Origin: Paenibacillus sp. 481
Lineage (GTDB): Bacteria; Bacillota; Bacilli; Paenibacillales; Paenibacillaceae
Direction: 5' to 3'
Length of the DNA stretch: 64,000 nt
Assembly (NCBI RefSeq): GCF_021223605.1
Contig: NZ_CP075175.1
Coordinates: 4,233,501 to 4,297,500 of the forward strand
Below, piece after piece: positions 1 to 7,769 of this stretch; within the stretch, counting starts at the first letter, position 1, and the number at the start of each line of letters is the position of its first letter. Made by a program: the position numbers and the translations under genes. Under the pieces are notes generated by a model that was given only the letters and a program-made list of their open reading frames with translations, was not told the DNA's origin and ran no database searches.

Positions 1-403
1 GTTATAAAGATCAATAGGTGTTACTGATAGACTATCCCCGTAGTAAGTTTTATATGAACGTAGTGGGTTATAAAGTCCAATCCGGCGCGTAGGTGTAAGA
101 GCCGTCAAGCTGTTTTATATGAACGTAGTGGGTTATAAAGATTACCCAAAAACATTGACCGAAAAATGGCGAGACTTGTTTTATATGAACGTAGTGGGTT
201 ATAAAGTTTGTAGTTGTGTATCTGCCTTGATTTGTTCAACTTCGTTTTATATGAACGTAGTGGGTTATAAAGTTCAGGAGGTGTGGGTGCTGCCATACGT
301 TGCCGCGGTTTTATATGAACGTAGTGGGTTATAAAAACTTATTGTGCTTGGTGGTATAAAGCTCAAAAGTTCCCGTTTTATATGAACGTAGTGGGTTATA
401 AGG
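1..403 (+). CRISPR. CRISPR array, type I-B-like repeat, leader-distal end
   Basis: Six full 29-nt repeats lie at 47-75, 112-140, 178-206, 244-272, 308-336 and 375-403, and the last 9 nt of another at 1-9. The repeat begins GTTTTATATGAACG and ends GGGTTATAAAG. Spacers are 35-38 nt (10-46, 76-111, 141-177, 207-243, 273-307, 337-374), all different. The last two repeats carry changes in the final bases, which is usual at the trailer end. The repeat resembles the C. difficile/Listeria type I-B class (GTTTTA start, AAAT/AAAG end), so transcription is inferred to run left to right, with leader and cas genes left of the window. Confidence 0.95.
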
Positions 404-441
404 GTGCCTCGCGTTTGAAAAGTTTTATGAAATTCCTCTAT

Positions 442-593
442 GTTTTATTGAGGGAATTTAAGCTCAATTAGCCGATGAAATGGGTATGCGTAGAGGCCCT
501 TTTTATTTGTACGTAGTGGAATTTAAAGAAACTAATGACTGGAGACGATTTTATGAAGTACTTAGTTTTATCTGAACGTTAAGAGATATAAAA
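442..593 (+). repeat. Decayed CRISPR repeats in register beyond the array
   Basis: Three degenerate repeat copies continue past the last good repeat: 442-462 (internally deleted, 21 nt), 500-528 (23 of 29 matches) and 565-593 (22 of 29 matches). The intervals before them are 38, 37 and 36 nt, which is spacer size. This is direct sequence evidence for an old, mutating end of the array. No gene is seen from 594 to about 740. Confidence 0.75.
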
Positions 594-739
594 AAGTCTT
601 TGTGATCTGGTTTTGATTGCTACTTCAATTTAACCATAACAGAATCCTAAGTGCAGATAGGGTGAAAACTTTGTTGCCTACTGAAATAGGGGGTACTGAA
701 CCATCTTATTATTTTTCTGTTTTGCTCCAAAATAATGAC

Positions 740-859
740 CTACCGCACTAGCACCGCATACGGTTTGTTATTATCTCCCCTCGGCACATCAATTCTCTTC
801 GCAATATAAGGCAGCTTTTCTCTAAACAATAAAAATAAATCAAAATATGGTTTACACAT
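740..859 (-). other. Possible short coding remnant (39 codons)
   Basis: The minus strand reads MCKPYFDLFLLF...REKLPYIAKRIDVPRG and ends at 740. The composition looks protein-like, but there is no clear ribosome site and I recognise no family. It lies in the 330-nt stretch between the CRISPR tail and the XRE regulator gene, where nothing else is apparent except the regulator's ribosome site (GGAAGGTGAG just before 926). It could be the 3' end of a lost gene. Confidence 0.2.
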
Positions 860-925
860 ATGGGCGGTGATGGTAGTATGAATTAAATGGTTTAATATGG
901 AACTTATCTGTGGGAAGGTGAGAGC

Positions 926-2233
926 ATGGGGCATGTAACTACACCTTTGGGGGAACTTATAAGACGTTATAGGAATCAAGTGAACATGACATTAGCGCAG
1001 TTGGAGAGTATAATCAATGTTTCTAAAGGAAGCTTGTCAAAAATCGAAACCGGTGAGACAAAGAAACCCGATTTTAAAATTCTTGAAGCCATTGCATCTG
1101 TGCTAAACATCCCCTTTCGTGAATATGTTGAACAATATATCCAAGTAGAGCATCGAGCAGAATCACTTATGGCGATCTTGGAATTGGCGATTACAACATC
1201 AGAACACGCTTCAATAGCTCCCCAAATTGCTGCCAAATACCTTGAAACTGAAAAGCGAGATAGCATAGAGTTAGTGGAAAGTCTTTATATTGTTACAGCC
1301 TCGATAAAAGAACCGCCAATTAGACTAGACTTGTACAACAGCATCATTGATTATTCGCGCAGTCACGGAATTATGCCTTACATTGCTCAGGGCATGTATC
1401 AGAAATATATGATTGAACGAAACGATTTTAGTAAATTAAAGTACACCTATCAACTAGGCAGAAGTATTCTCAGTTACGCAAATTTTTTAAACGAAAAAGA
1501 ACGATTAATACTGTATTATGCACTAGGAGTACATGCTGTTAGTCTATCAAAATATGATGAAGCAATTGAACTGAGTAAGTATGTTACTCATAATGATGTT
1601 ACAAAGAGTAAATTAAAAGCAGATGCAACCCTAAATATTTGCAATTCTTATTTCTGTCTTGGGAAGTATGAAGATAGTAAAACCTACCTTGATGAATATG
1701 CGAAGTTTCCTTACGATTTCATTGAAGATAATGTTAAGGTTATGCTCAGCGGTATCAATGGAAAGACAGTTAGTCTTGATTTAGGTATTCAACAATTTGA
1801 ACAATATTTATTGAATCCTTCTGAATACAATTTAACATATGTAGTAGTTCAGCTCATGGATTTCTATTCAATTAAAAAAGACTCTAATGCCGCAAGACAG
1901 CTATTTAAGTACGAAGAACAAATGAAAATGTCTCTTCAAGATATATACACCACGCCAGAAAAACGTGCGAAATTAGCTTATTACTATAGGCTTAAAGGTG
2001 ATTTGTTACTCGCTGATAAGGATTTTAAGCATGCTTTAGATTGTTATAAAATGAGCACCATAGAGTATGCGGGTATCTCGCATTTTGGTAAAGCATTCGA
2101 TGGCATATCCTTAATTACAAAAGCTATCGTAGATGATAATACTCACTTAGAGATAGAATCAATTATGGAGCTTAACCAAATGGTTATTCAAATTAGAGAC
2201 GAGATAAACGAGGAAGGTGACGGGCTGATATGA
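926..2233 (+). CDS. XRE-family regulator with TPR-like C-terminus (RRNPP-type)
   Basis: The 435-residue protein has an N-terminal XRE/Cro helix-turn-helix (about residues 8-62, with motif SKGSLSKIETGETKKP). A long all-helical region with TPR-like repeats (about 100-420, many YxxGxxxL and KYEDS patterns) follows. This is the layout of RRNPP peptide-binding regulators such as PlcR, NprR and AimR. The start has a good AAGGTGAG site. Its stop overlaps the start of a 40-codon secreted-peptide gene (ATATGA overlap at 2230), the usual receptor-signal arrangement. I infer that it binds the imported mature peptide and changes DNA binding; the target genes are unknown. Confidence 0.85.
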   Translation: MGHVTTPLGELIRRYRNQVNMTLAQLESIINVSKGSLSKIETGETKKPDFKILEAIASVLNIPFREYVEQYIQVEHRAESLMAILELAITTSEHASIAPQIAAKYLETEKRDSIELVESLYIVTASIKEPPIRLDLYNSIIDYSRSHGIMPYIAQGMYQKYMIERNDFSKLKYTYQLGRSILSYANFLNEKERLILYYALGVHAVSLSKYDEAIELSKYVTHNDVTKSKLKADATLNICNSYFCLGKYEDSKTYLDEYAKFPYDFIEDNVKVMLSGINGKTVSLDLGIQQFEQYLLNPSEYNLTYVVVQLMDFYSIKKDSNAARQLFKYEEQMKMSLQDIYTTPEKRAKLAYYYRLKGDLLLADKDFKHALDCYKMSTIEYAGISHFGKAFDGISLITKAIVDDNTHLEIESIMELNQMVIQIRDEINEEGDGLI

Positions 2234-2352
2234 AGAAATTTTTAGCAAAATCACCTATTTTATTCGTTGCAATACTTCTTTCTGCGAGTATTATTGTGGG
2301 TGATTCTGTTGTGCTTTTTAGCGGGGGTGCCCCGTGGATTAGTGGACAGTAA
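2230..2352 (+). CDS. Phr/Pap-like signalling peptide precursor (40 aa)
   Basis: The small gene starts at an ATG overlapping the regulator's stop codon, with GAGGAAGGTGA upstream. The peptide is MKKFLAKSPILFVAILLS... ending GGAPWISGQ: two or three lysines, a hydrophobic export segment, then a short polar/aromatic tail. In Rap-Phr, PlcR-PapR and NprR-NprX pairs the C-terminal 5-8 residues are the mature signal, so the tail (for example APWISGQ or WISGQ) is the likely pheromone; the exact ends are inferred. A terminator follows at 2369. Confidence 0.7.
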   Translation: MKKFLAKSPILFVAILLSASIIVGDSVVLFSGGAPWISGQ

Positions 2353-2368
2353 ATAATCATTAAAAATT

Positions 2369-2394
2369 AAGATGCCGATGGGCATCTTTTTTTA
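2369..2394 (+). terminator. Rho-independent terminator after the peptide gene
   Basis: A perfect 8-bp stem AAGATGCC/GGCATCTT with a GATG loop, followed by a T-run. It closes the regulator-peptide transcript. Confidence 0.85.
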
Positions 2395-2563
2395 TTTTAT
2401 ATTAATTTCATATAATGCTATTTTACAAAAGTTTCGCTACCAATTTTGAAATAATATGATATGAGAAACTACGCTTATACTAATTTTTGCAAATACAAAA
2501 TTATCTGGTGGGGGTGAGCATATTCTTCCTGATAACTTTTTCCGAAATGATGGAGACAATCAT

Positions 2564-2725
2564 TTGTTTTTGAACATCAGTCATCTTAGAACGAAACTTA
2601 TTCGCGCAGTAAACGAACACGAGAGCTTTACTGCACAACCCGTTGTCCAACTTAGTCAAGAGCTTGATATGTACATCTTAGAATTTCAAAAGAACACAAT
2701 TCGAAAGGAGGTGAGAAAGTCTTGA
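2564..2725 (+). CDS. Spo0E-like aspartyl-phosphate phosphatase (53 aa)
   Basis: The reading frame from TTG at 2564 (GGAG 8 nt upstream) gives a 53-residue helical peptide carrying SQELDMYILEFQ, the signature of the Spo0E family (SQELDxxI). Such proteins dephosphorylate Spo0A~P and delay sporulation. Its stop codon overlaps the TTG start of the next gene (TTGA), so the two are likely co-translated. A further TTG at 2570 is an alternative start. Nothing convincing was found between 2395 and 2563. Confidence 0.7.
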   Translation: MFLNISHLRTKLIRAVNEHESFTAQPVVQLSQELDMYILEFQKNTIRKEVRKS

Positions 2726-2970
2726 AGCAACGAAAATGGCTAATACACTTTAGAGGAAGTAAAACCCAAAAGGAAGTGGCGAATTTGTCCAAGATTGAAC
2801 GCAGTTCTTACTCCAATATCGAGAGGGGGAGACGTGACCCAAGTGTTCAAGTAGCGAAACGCATCGGACAAGTTCTAGGCTGTGATTGGAAGCGATTCTT
2901 TGACGATGATGATCCTTGCAATGATGTAATTGAAAAGGCTGTGCTTACTTGCGATAAACACAGCCGATAA
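2722..2970 (+). CDS. Small XRE-family DNA-binding protein (82 aa)
   Basis: A single helix-turn-helix domain fills the protein (motif TQKEVANLSKIERSSYSNIERG, residues about 15-36, ending WKRFFDDDD). The TTG start is supported by a full AAGGAGGTGA site with ideal spacing, located inside the end of the Spo0E-like gene. Such small Cro/C1 proteins often sit next to Spo0E-like or competence/sporulation peptides. The target is unknown. An imperfect hairpin without a T-run lies at about 3000-3035, downstream. Confidence 0.8.
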   Translation: MKQRKWLIHFRGSKTQKEVANLSKIERSSYSNIERGRRDPSVQVAKRIGQVLGCDWKRFFDDDDPCNDVIEKAVLTCDKHSR

Positions 2971-3150
2971 ACAAACCTTACAAATTGATGATACAACATT
3001 CTTCTTAAATAATGACTATTAGTTATTTAGAAGGCTCACCACGATTAACATCCTTTGCAACCCCTTTAACCTACTCATGAAAAACCTACATATAAAATTT
3101 TACTTGGTTAGGACGGAGAGAAAACTAAATAGTCCGAATGGGGAATGATT

Positions 3151-3723
3151 GTGAGTAAGAAATACAACGTTTTCAAAATTATGAACTGCTTGCAACAGCG
3201 TGTAGCACAAAGTAAGACGTTGTTAGTCCCTAATGTATATGGTGGGCTGTATGTGGGGCGCTTTACATTTAATCCTCCTGCGACCAAAAGGGAACTGAGA
3301 ACGTTTACGAATCAATTCAACATTCAACTCCCAGATGAGTACATGGAGTTCCTAAATTGTTGTAATGGCGCAATTCTGTTTGATATTGGGGAAGGAATGC
3401 GTACGGAGATTTATGGCTTAGACATGCTCACAAAGTTTATGACGACTATTTACGCCGTTCGACCGTAATTCCTACCCATTGCTTCTAATCCTAAAGCTAA
3501 TTTTTTTATAGATGCAACACGTAACGAGAACTACCTATTTTGGAATGAGGGCAGTCCTAAATATATCTGTTTGGAAATGGAATTTGCCGAATGGTTAGGA
3601 CATTTGATAACAGCGAACGGTTCTGATTTTTGGAATTGGAATCCGATGCTTCAATGTAGAGAGATTTACAACACGGTTAATCTGAAGTGTATGAAGGTTA
3701 AAGTTGTTGAGGCGGAAAGTTGA
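3151..3723 (+). pseudogene. SMI1/KNR4 (SUKH) family gene with internal stop codon
   Basis: The frame starts at GTG 3151 (GGGG 7 nt upstream; an ATG at 3145 is too close to the site) and encodes a SUKH-type fold (motifs ELRTFTNQFNIQLPDEYMEFL, CNGAILFDIG). A TAA at 3466-3468 interrupts it. The same frame then continues without any shift as FLPIASNPKANFFIDAT... to 3723 and contains the family's second half. A single base change (for example CAA to TAA) explains the break. SUKH proteins are typical immunity proteins of polymorphic toxins; no toxin partner is visible here. Confidence 0.8.
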
Positions 3724-3741
3724 AATATTACATCAAAGAAC

Positions 3742-3785
3742 AGGCTTATGCTATTTTTATTCCTGCATAAGCCTATTCTTTATTT
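3742..3785 (+). terminator. Hairpin terminator after the SUKH gene
   Basis: Perfect 10-bp inverted repeat AGGCTTATGC / GCATAAGCCT (3742-3751, 3765-3774), followed by a T-rich stretch. Confidence 0.6.
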
Positions 3786-3800
3786 AAGGAGTGGTTTCAG

Positions 3801-4124
3801 ATACAACGTGTTGATTTAAGTTCAACTTGCTATATTGATTTTGAAAAATTAATTGCTGTAAAAAACTCTAAACTGATACCTTTATCATCCGTACAAATGC
3901 GTATCCTACGTAAGCTTGCTATGAGTCCAAATGAAGCTATCACAACACAAGATTTGATTGAATTTGCATGGTGGCCAGAGTATGAAGGAATACCCAAAGG
4001 AGAGCTATATAAGTGTATAGGACGTATAAGAGCAAAACTGGAGAGCAGTGACCGTGACCCAAAGTTTATTTTGACTGTGCATGGTTATGGTTACATGTTG
4101 TGTCCATGTAAAATAGAAAAATAA
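3801..4124 (+). CDS. Winged-helix (OmpR/PhoB C-terminal type) DNA-binding protein, start unclear
   Basis: The frame encodes a complete Trans_reg_C winged helix (LSSVQMRILRKLAMSPNE, then RAKLESS and VHGYGYML near the end). The domain begins well before the first ATG (3897). No ATG, GTG or TTG occurs in frame upstream, but an ATA at 3801 lies 9 nt after AAGGAG, so either a rare start codon is used or the 5' end is damaged. There is no receiver domain, so it resembles stand-alone DNA-binding modules. Its function is unknown. Confidence 0.55.
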   Translation: MQRVDLSSTCYIDFEKLIAVKNSKLIPLSSVQMRILRKLAMSPNEAITTQDLIEFAWWPEYEGIPKGELYKCIGRIRAKLESSDRDPKFILTVHGYGYMLCPCKIEK

Positions 4125-4198
4125 TTTTTTTATTTTACATAAAATGGTTCTTATCTGCCTGTGCAGGTATTGTATTCATAAATGAACATGATATTCTA

Positions 4199-4236
4199 AG
4201 AACACCCAATAATTGTGTTGGGTGTTCTCTTATTTC
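4199..4236 (+). terminator. Terminator-like hairpin
   Basis: 11-bp perfect stem AGAACACCCAA / TTGGGTGTTCT (4199-4209, 4218-4228) followed by CTTATTT. The T-run is weak. Confidence 0.55.
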
Positions 4237-4432
4237 AGGCACCATTTTATGACTTGAAATCGGTAAAATGGGGGTGGTTCTATTGATTGCAAATTAATAG
4301 GAACTAGGATTACTCAGAATAGTCCTAGTCCCGAAAAGGTATTGCCAATTTCATTATTATTCAACATCAACATCTAGTCAACATTGCGAAAACAACACCT
4401 GTTATAAAAATTTGGCTAGGGAGGCACTACCA

Positions 4433-5149
4433 ATGAAAATTAAGAAACTGTTTGCTGCTGTATCTTTGAGTCTGTTGCTTTCTATTGCACCTTCTGCAAG
4501 TGCCCAAGGTGTCCATCAACAAAAGGTACAAAATGAACAGGTTGTGCGTTCATTTTTGACCACGGAGAACGGATTGCAAGAAATCACGATTGATGAGTAC
4601 AAGGCCCTCTTGAAAAGAGGTCAAGTCGTACAAAGCCAAGTCGATGGGTTGACGAAAAGAGCTAATCAAAATCCATCAAATGATATATCTGCTGACCATC
4701 CTGATAATCGTCCAGTGAAATTCAGATTCTATTCCAGTTATTTTTCTGCAGCAGTACCTCAACCGGAGATGAGGATAGCGATGACAGACATTTTGCGAAA
4801 TACGTCATCGGTTAACGACATCGAGCAAGAAGTGAATTGGAGCAATGAATATGGGTATAATGCAAGTGCTGGATTCACAAGTACGTACTTTCAAGCTATG
4901 GAGATTGTGTTTGGTGCAGGTTGGCATAATACGAAGTCTGTGAGTTACACTACTAAAGTGACGGCGAAGCCACGAACAGAGGTTTATCTGACATTTACTC
5001 CTTTATATGACGTAGCAGTGGGAGACACTGTTAGTTATAACCGCTTTGATAGAGAATTAAGCCGCAATTCTGTCAGTGTTAAGTCTCCTGTTCAATTGGC
5101 TGGCGGTAAAACGAGAGGTATTGTAACTATCGTGGAAAAAAGAATATAA
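4433..5149 (+). CDS. Secreted beta-rich protein of unknown function (238 aa)
   Basis: ATG 4433 follows GGGAGG and begins a clear signal peptide (MKIKKLFAAVSLSLLLSIAP, cleavage near SASA-QG). The mature part has a polar N-terminal region, then from about residue 100 long alternating S/T-rich strands (YNASAGFTSTYF, WHNTKSVSYTTKV) and a segment AKPRTEVYLTFTPLYDVAVGD. That pattern is reminiscent of aerolysin/ETX-MTX2-type beta-pore proteins, but no decisive motif is present, so this remains a guess. The gene is monocistronic and ends in a shared terminator with the next, converging gene. Confidence 0.75.
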   Translation: MKIKKLFAAVSLSLLLSIAPSASAQGVHQQKVQNEQVVRSFLTTENGLQEITIDEYKALLKRGQVVQSQVDGLTKRANQNPSNDISADHPDNRPVKFRFYSSYFSAAVPQPEMRIAMTDILRNTSSVNDIEQEVNWSNEYGYNASAGFTSTYFQAMEIVFGAGWHNTKSVSYTTKVTAKPRTEVYLTFTPLYDVAVGDTVSYNRFDRELSRNSVSVKSPVQLAGGKTRGIVTIVEKRI

Positions 5150-5156
5150 AACAAAG

Positions 5157-5188
5157 AAAAAGCAGGATTATCTTTCATCCTGCTTTTC
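5157..5188. terminator. Bidirectional terminator between converging genes
   Basis: Stem AAAAGCAGGA / TCCTGCTTTT (5158-5167, 5178-5187) works on both strands. It overlaps the stop codon of the minus-strand gene. Confidence 0.75.
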
Positions 5189-5410
5189 ACTATTGTTATA
5201 CTCCATAATTTCTGAGTATATCAAATATCCGATACCAATTAGCCCGAAAACAATAGATGAATCGTAGAGCAGTGACAAATCAGATGATTTAAAGGGTGAA
5301 AGCTTTCCTGCTCCTAAAATAGAAATACATAAATGGTAAGTTGAAAAGAGGATTGCTGCAATAAATAAAATGATACTCCCAGTTAACCGTCTTGAGTTTG
5401 CGGTTGACAC
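5168..5410 (-). CDS. Small membrane protein, two predicted transmembrane helices
   Basis: About 80 residues from a GTG at 5410 (AAAGGATGG upstream; an in-frame ATG further up lacks a good site). Two hydrophobic segments (SIILFIAAILFSTYHLC and IVFGLIGIGYLIYSEI) flank a short polar loop, with a charged tail NNSEKQDER. I recognise no family. The 250-nt stretch upstream to the next gene holds only AT-rich sequence and a hairpin. Confidence 0.55.
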   Translation of the reverse strand: MSTANSRRLTGSIILFIAAILFSTYHLCISILGAGKLSPFKSSDLSLLYDSSIVFGLIGIGYLIYSEIMEYNNSEKQDER

Positions 5411-5620
5411 GATATACACCATCCTTTCATGGCAATCGACCATTATTTACCTTATTGACAGTATATCATAAGTATTCATTATACTTACTTAGCAATTACT
5501 AAAATGTTCATTATAGTAAGAAATATTTGCAAATCCTCAATGTTGTATTATTGCTATCGTACCGTTGTTTAATTGCTCAAGTAACCGTCACAACATAAAT
5601 AGGTGATAAACAAGAACAAG

Positions 5621-5644
5621 AGCCGTATGATTTTTCATACGGCT
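5621..5644. terminator. Terminator hairpin of the 5.7-kb secreted-protein gene
   Basis: Perfect 10-bp stem AGCCGTATGA / TCATACGGCT with a TTTT loop, lying just past the stop of the minus-strand gene; T-rich on both sides. Confidence 0.7.
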
Positions 5645-5659
5645 TTTGTTCGGAAAAGA

Positions 5660-6004
5660 TTATCTACTGACATACACGAGGTAGACTATTTTATTGGTCT
5701 CATCAATTACTTTAACAGGGCCATCAGGAAGCGTGCGCTTCATACCATGAATTACTGTATCTCCCAGTTTGTGATGTATGGTAATAGATACCTGTCCTAG
5801 ATTGTCTTCCACGGTAATACTTCTTGTCTTAATGACTAGTGCTGGTCCATTGACCGCAATAAATTTTTGCTTGTATGTATAACCTGGTCGCTCTACATTT
5901 GCGCTTACAGTTTGAGACTGCGTTTCAGTCGAAGAAGCATAAGCGGGTATCGAGAACATCAATGTTGCCATCATGCCGAGTGCGAGTGCGCGTTTGAACT
6001 TCAT
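5660..6004 (-). CDS. Secreted protein of unknown function (114 aa)
   Basis: Starts with a typical signal peptide (MKFKRALALGMMATLMFSIPAYA) and has GGAGG upstream of the ATG. The mature 90 residues are basic and beta-rich (ALVIKTRSITVEDNLGQVSI, DGPVKVIDETNKIVYLVYV) without cysteines. Several small secreted proteins of this kind cluster between 4 and 9 kb. I recognise no family. Confidence 0.7.
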   Translation of the reverse strand: MKFKRALALGMMATLMFSIPAYASSTETQSQTVSANVERPGYTYKQKFIAVNGPALVIKTRSITVEDNLGQVSITIHHKLGDTVIHGMKRTLPDGPVKVIDETNKIVYLVYVSR

Positions 6005-6147
6005 TAGTAAAACCTCCTTTGGATATCTAATATAGTAGATTGAATATACACAATTTACTATGTAAAGGAGAGGGAGTTTCTAATTTTAAGGTAGGATATT
6101 ATGAAGTCTCAACTATGGTGTAGGGCTTTTTCGTACACTTTTTCAAA

Positions 6148-6175
6148 TTGACAGCCTCTTTCCTAGTGGTATATT
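6148..6175 (+). promoter_or_regulatory. Sigma-A-type promoter for the DUF1963 gene
   Basis: TTGACA at 6148-6153 and TATATT at 6170-6175 with a 16-nt spacer, about 60 nt upstream of the gene at 6236. Confidence 0.5.
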
Positions 6176-6235
6176 GTGGGTGATATGGTTGGGAAAAATA
6201 TCATAATCTAATGCCATGCAGAGAGGAAGAACGAT

Positions 6236-7186
6236 GTGCTATCTACCCATTTTATCGAAGACGAATTAGATCGAATTATTGAACAATATCAAATAAAAAA
6301 AGAGCTGAAAGAACATCTTCTCCGTTTCGCGGAGACTAGGCTCGAATTTCATCTGGAAGAAGAGGAAGACTATAAGCAAATGGGTAACAGCCGTATTGCT
6401 GGTTATCCAGATTTACCTCCCCACATCAAATGGCCTTGTGTATCGGATGACGAGTATTGTTCGTTTATCGCACAAATTAATTTAAGCGAGTTGCCGTACT
6501 CTCCGTGCGAAGATTTACCTAGCAAGGGTATACTTTATTTTTTTCTAGGATTAGATGAACCTGCAACGGATGTTGAACATAACCTATTTTACTATGATGG
6601 TGATTTAAGTGTATTGAAAAGAACGAAGCCTCCTAAGCGTAAAGTGGAAGTTGGTGAGGGTGATAGAGATTTTGATTCGTACAAAATATCTTTTAAACCG
6701 AAAGTTGTTATTGGGGGCGAATATTTGGATAACGAGGAGTTGTTGGACACTTTAAGGTGTGAGTATAATCAAGTCTACCAATTGTTATGTAATAGCCCTG
6801 CAACCGTCTGGGGAGAACATACGGACTTTTATGAGGATTCTTTAGAACAGGCGTACTTATGCAAAAATGGGCTTGAAGATTTACTTTATACGCACAAAGA
6901 AGAAAGTCATATCCGAGAAAAAGCAGCACAAGCTGCTGAGCGTGGAAATTCGGAAGATGCTGAGTATTTATTAACGAAGTTGCTGCCTCTCGTAATCGAC
7001 TATCAAAAAAACGAAGAATTGCATCAGAAAGGGATACAGAATTGGCAAGTCCTCTTTTCGATATCTTCTTTAGAAGAGGCGGGTATGATGTGGTGGGATG
7101 CTGGCTATTTGGAAGTTCTAATAGATAAGAATGATTTGAAAAATAACAACTTTGATCGAACTTTCGTTAAAGTGTACAGCAGTTAA
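6236..7186 (+). CDS. YwqG/DUF1963 family protein (316 aa)
   Basis: GTG start with GAGAGGAAG upstream. The sequence shows the DUF1963 hallmarks: RIAGYPDLPPHIKWP, then FIAQINLSELP, GILYFFLG and, near the end, WQVLFSISS...MMWWDAGYLEVLIDKNDL. The C-terminal half has a charged helical insertion (residues about 220-265). YwqG-like proteins occur in polymorphic-toxin and type VII secretion neighbourhoods, where they may act as immunity proteins; the biochemical role is not established. A terminator follows at 7203. Confidence 0.85.
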   Translation: MLSTHFIEDELDRIIEQYQIKKELKEHLLRFAETRLEFHLEEEEDYKQMGNSRIAGYPDLPPHIKWPCVSDDEYCSFIAQINLSELPYSPCEDLPSKGILYFFLGLDEPATDVEHNLFYYDGDLSVLKRTKPPKRKVEVGEGDRDFDSYKISFKPKVVIGGEYLDNEELLDTLRCEYNQVYQLLCNSPATVWGEHTDFYEDSLEQAYLCKNGLEDLLYTHKEESHIREKAAQAAERGNSEDAEYLLTKLLPLVIDYQKNEELHQKGIQNWQVLFSISSLEEAGMMWWDAGYLEVLIDKNDLKNNNFDRTFVKVYSS

Positions 7187-7202
7187 GCTGAATATGAATG
7201 CA

Positions 7203-7230
7203 GCCCTGAAGTCGAATTCGGGGCTTTTTT
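7203..7230 (+). terminator. Terminator after the DUF1963 gene
   Basis: Stem GCCCTGAA / TTCGGGGC (one G-U pair) followed by six T. Confidence 0.8.
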
Positions 7231-7232
7231 AA

Positions 7233-7724
7233 ATTTATAGGAATATTAAGAATGATACGGATGGATATTCTAGTTTTTTTAATTCATCAGGACAACTCAT
7301 CAAACATGAGTTCTACAAAGATAAAAATAAACAGCAAATCTGTTTTCCTGATGCTCAAAATGTAAAGAAAATAGCGTTTATCAACGGAGTGAATGGTCCG
7401 AACAACATTTATGATATCAATGTCTTCTTTAAACCAAGTGTGGCTCCTCCAGTGTTAAAGGAAGAATGGAATGGCACGAATGTTAGTTTGACATGGAATA
7501 ATCTTGGTGCTGATAGTTATTCCGTAAAGAGAGCAGAAAAACCGGGCGGGCCGTATGTTTCAGTAGCAGATAGTGTATACATTACGAGCTATTCCGACAA
7601 TGCTGCCAAAGCAGGGGCTCCGTATTGCTATGTTGTCGCTGCAAATCATACTTGTGGAGAGAATCAAAATTCGAACGAGGTACAAGTGACACCTCAGCCG
7701 AAAGGACTACGTTGTGTTCGATAA
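7233..7724 (+). pseudogene. 5'-truncated gene with a fibronectin type III domain
   Basis: The frame is open from the stop at 7230 to 7724 but lacks a start codon in its natural N-terminal part. Coding-like sequence (TDGYSSFFNSSGQLIKHEFY, then KKIAFINGVNGPNNIYDINV) runs well upstream of the only good ATG (7389). The C-terminal half is a fibronectin type III module (APPVLKEEWNGTNVSLTWNN ... CYVVAANHTCGENQNSNEVQV). I infer the tail of a larger secreted or surface protein whose 5' part was lost at the preceding terminator. Confidence 0.6.
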
Positions 7725-7769
7725 AATTTTGATATTTGAGGTGAGTGAATATTCGACCAAGTAATGTAG

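Noticed and set aside
105-334. Two overlapping frames (63 and 71 codons) with a repeated MNVVGYK or LYNPLRSYKT pattern
   Set aside because: They are translations of the CRISPR repeats and spacers, not genes.
1-600. cas genes for the CRISPR array
   Set aside because: None is encoded in the window; inferred to lie to the left of base 1.
5603-5800. 65-codon plus-strand frame
   Set aside because: Antisense to a secreted-protein gene with a clear signal peptide and ribosome site.
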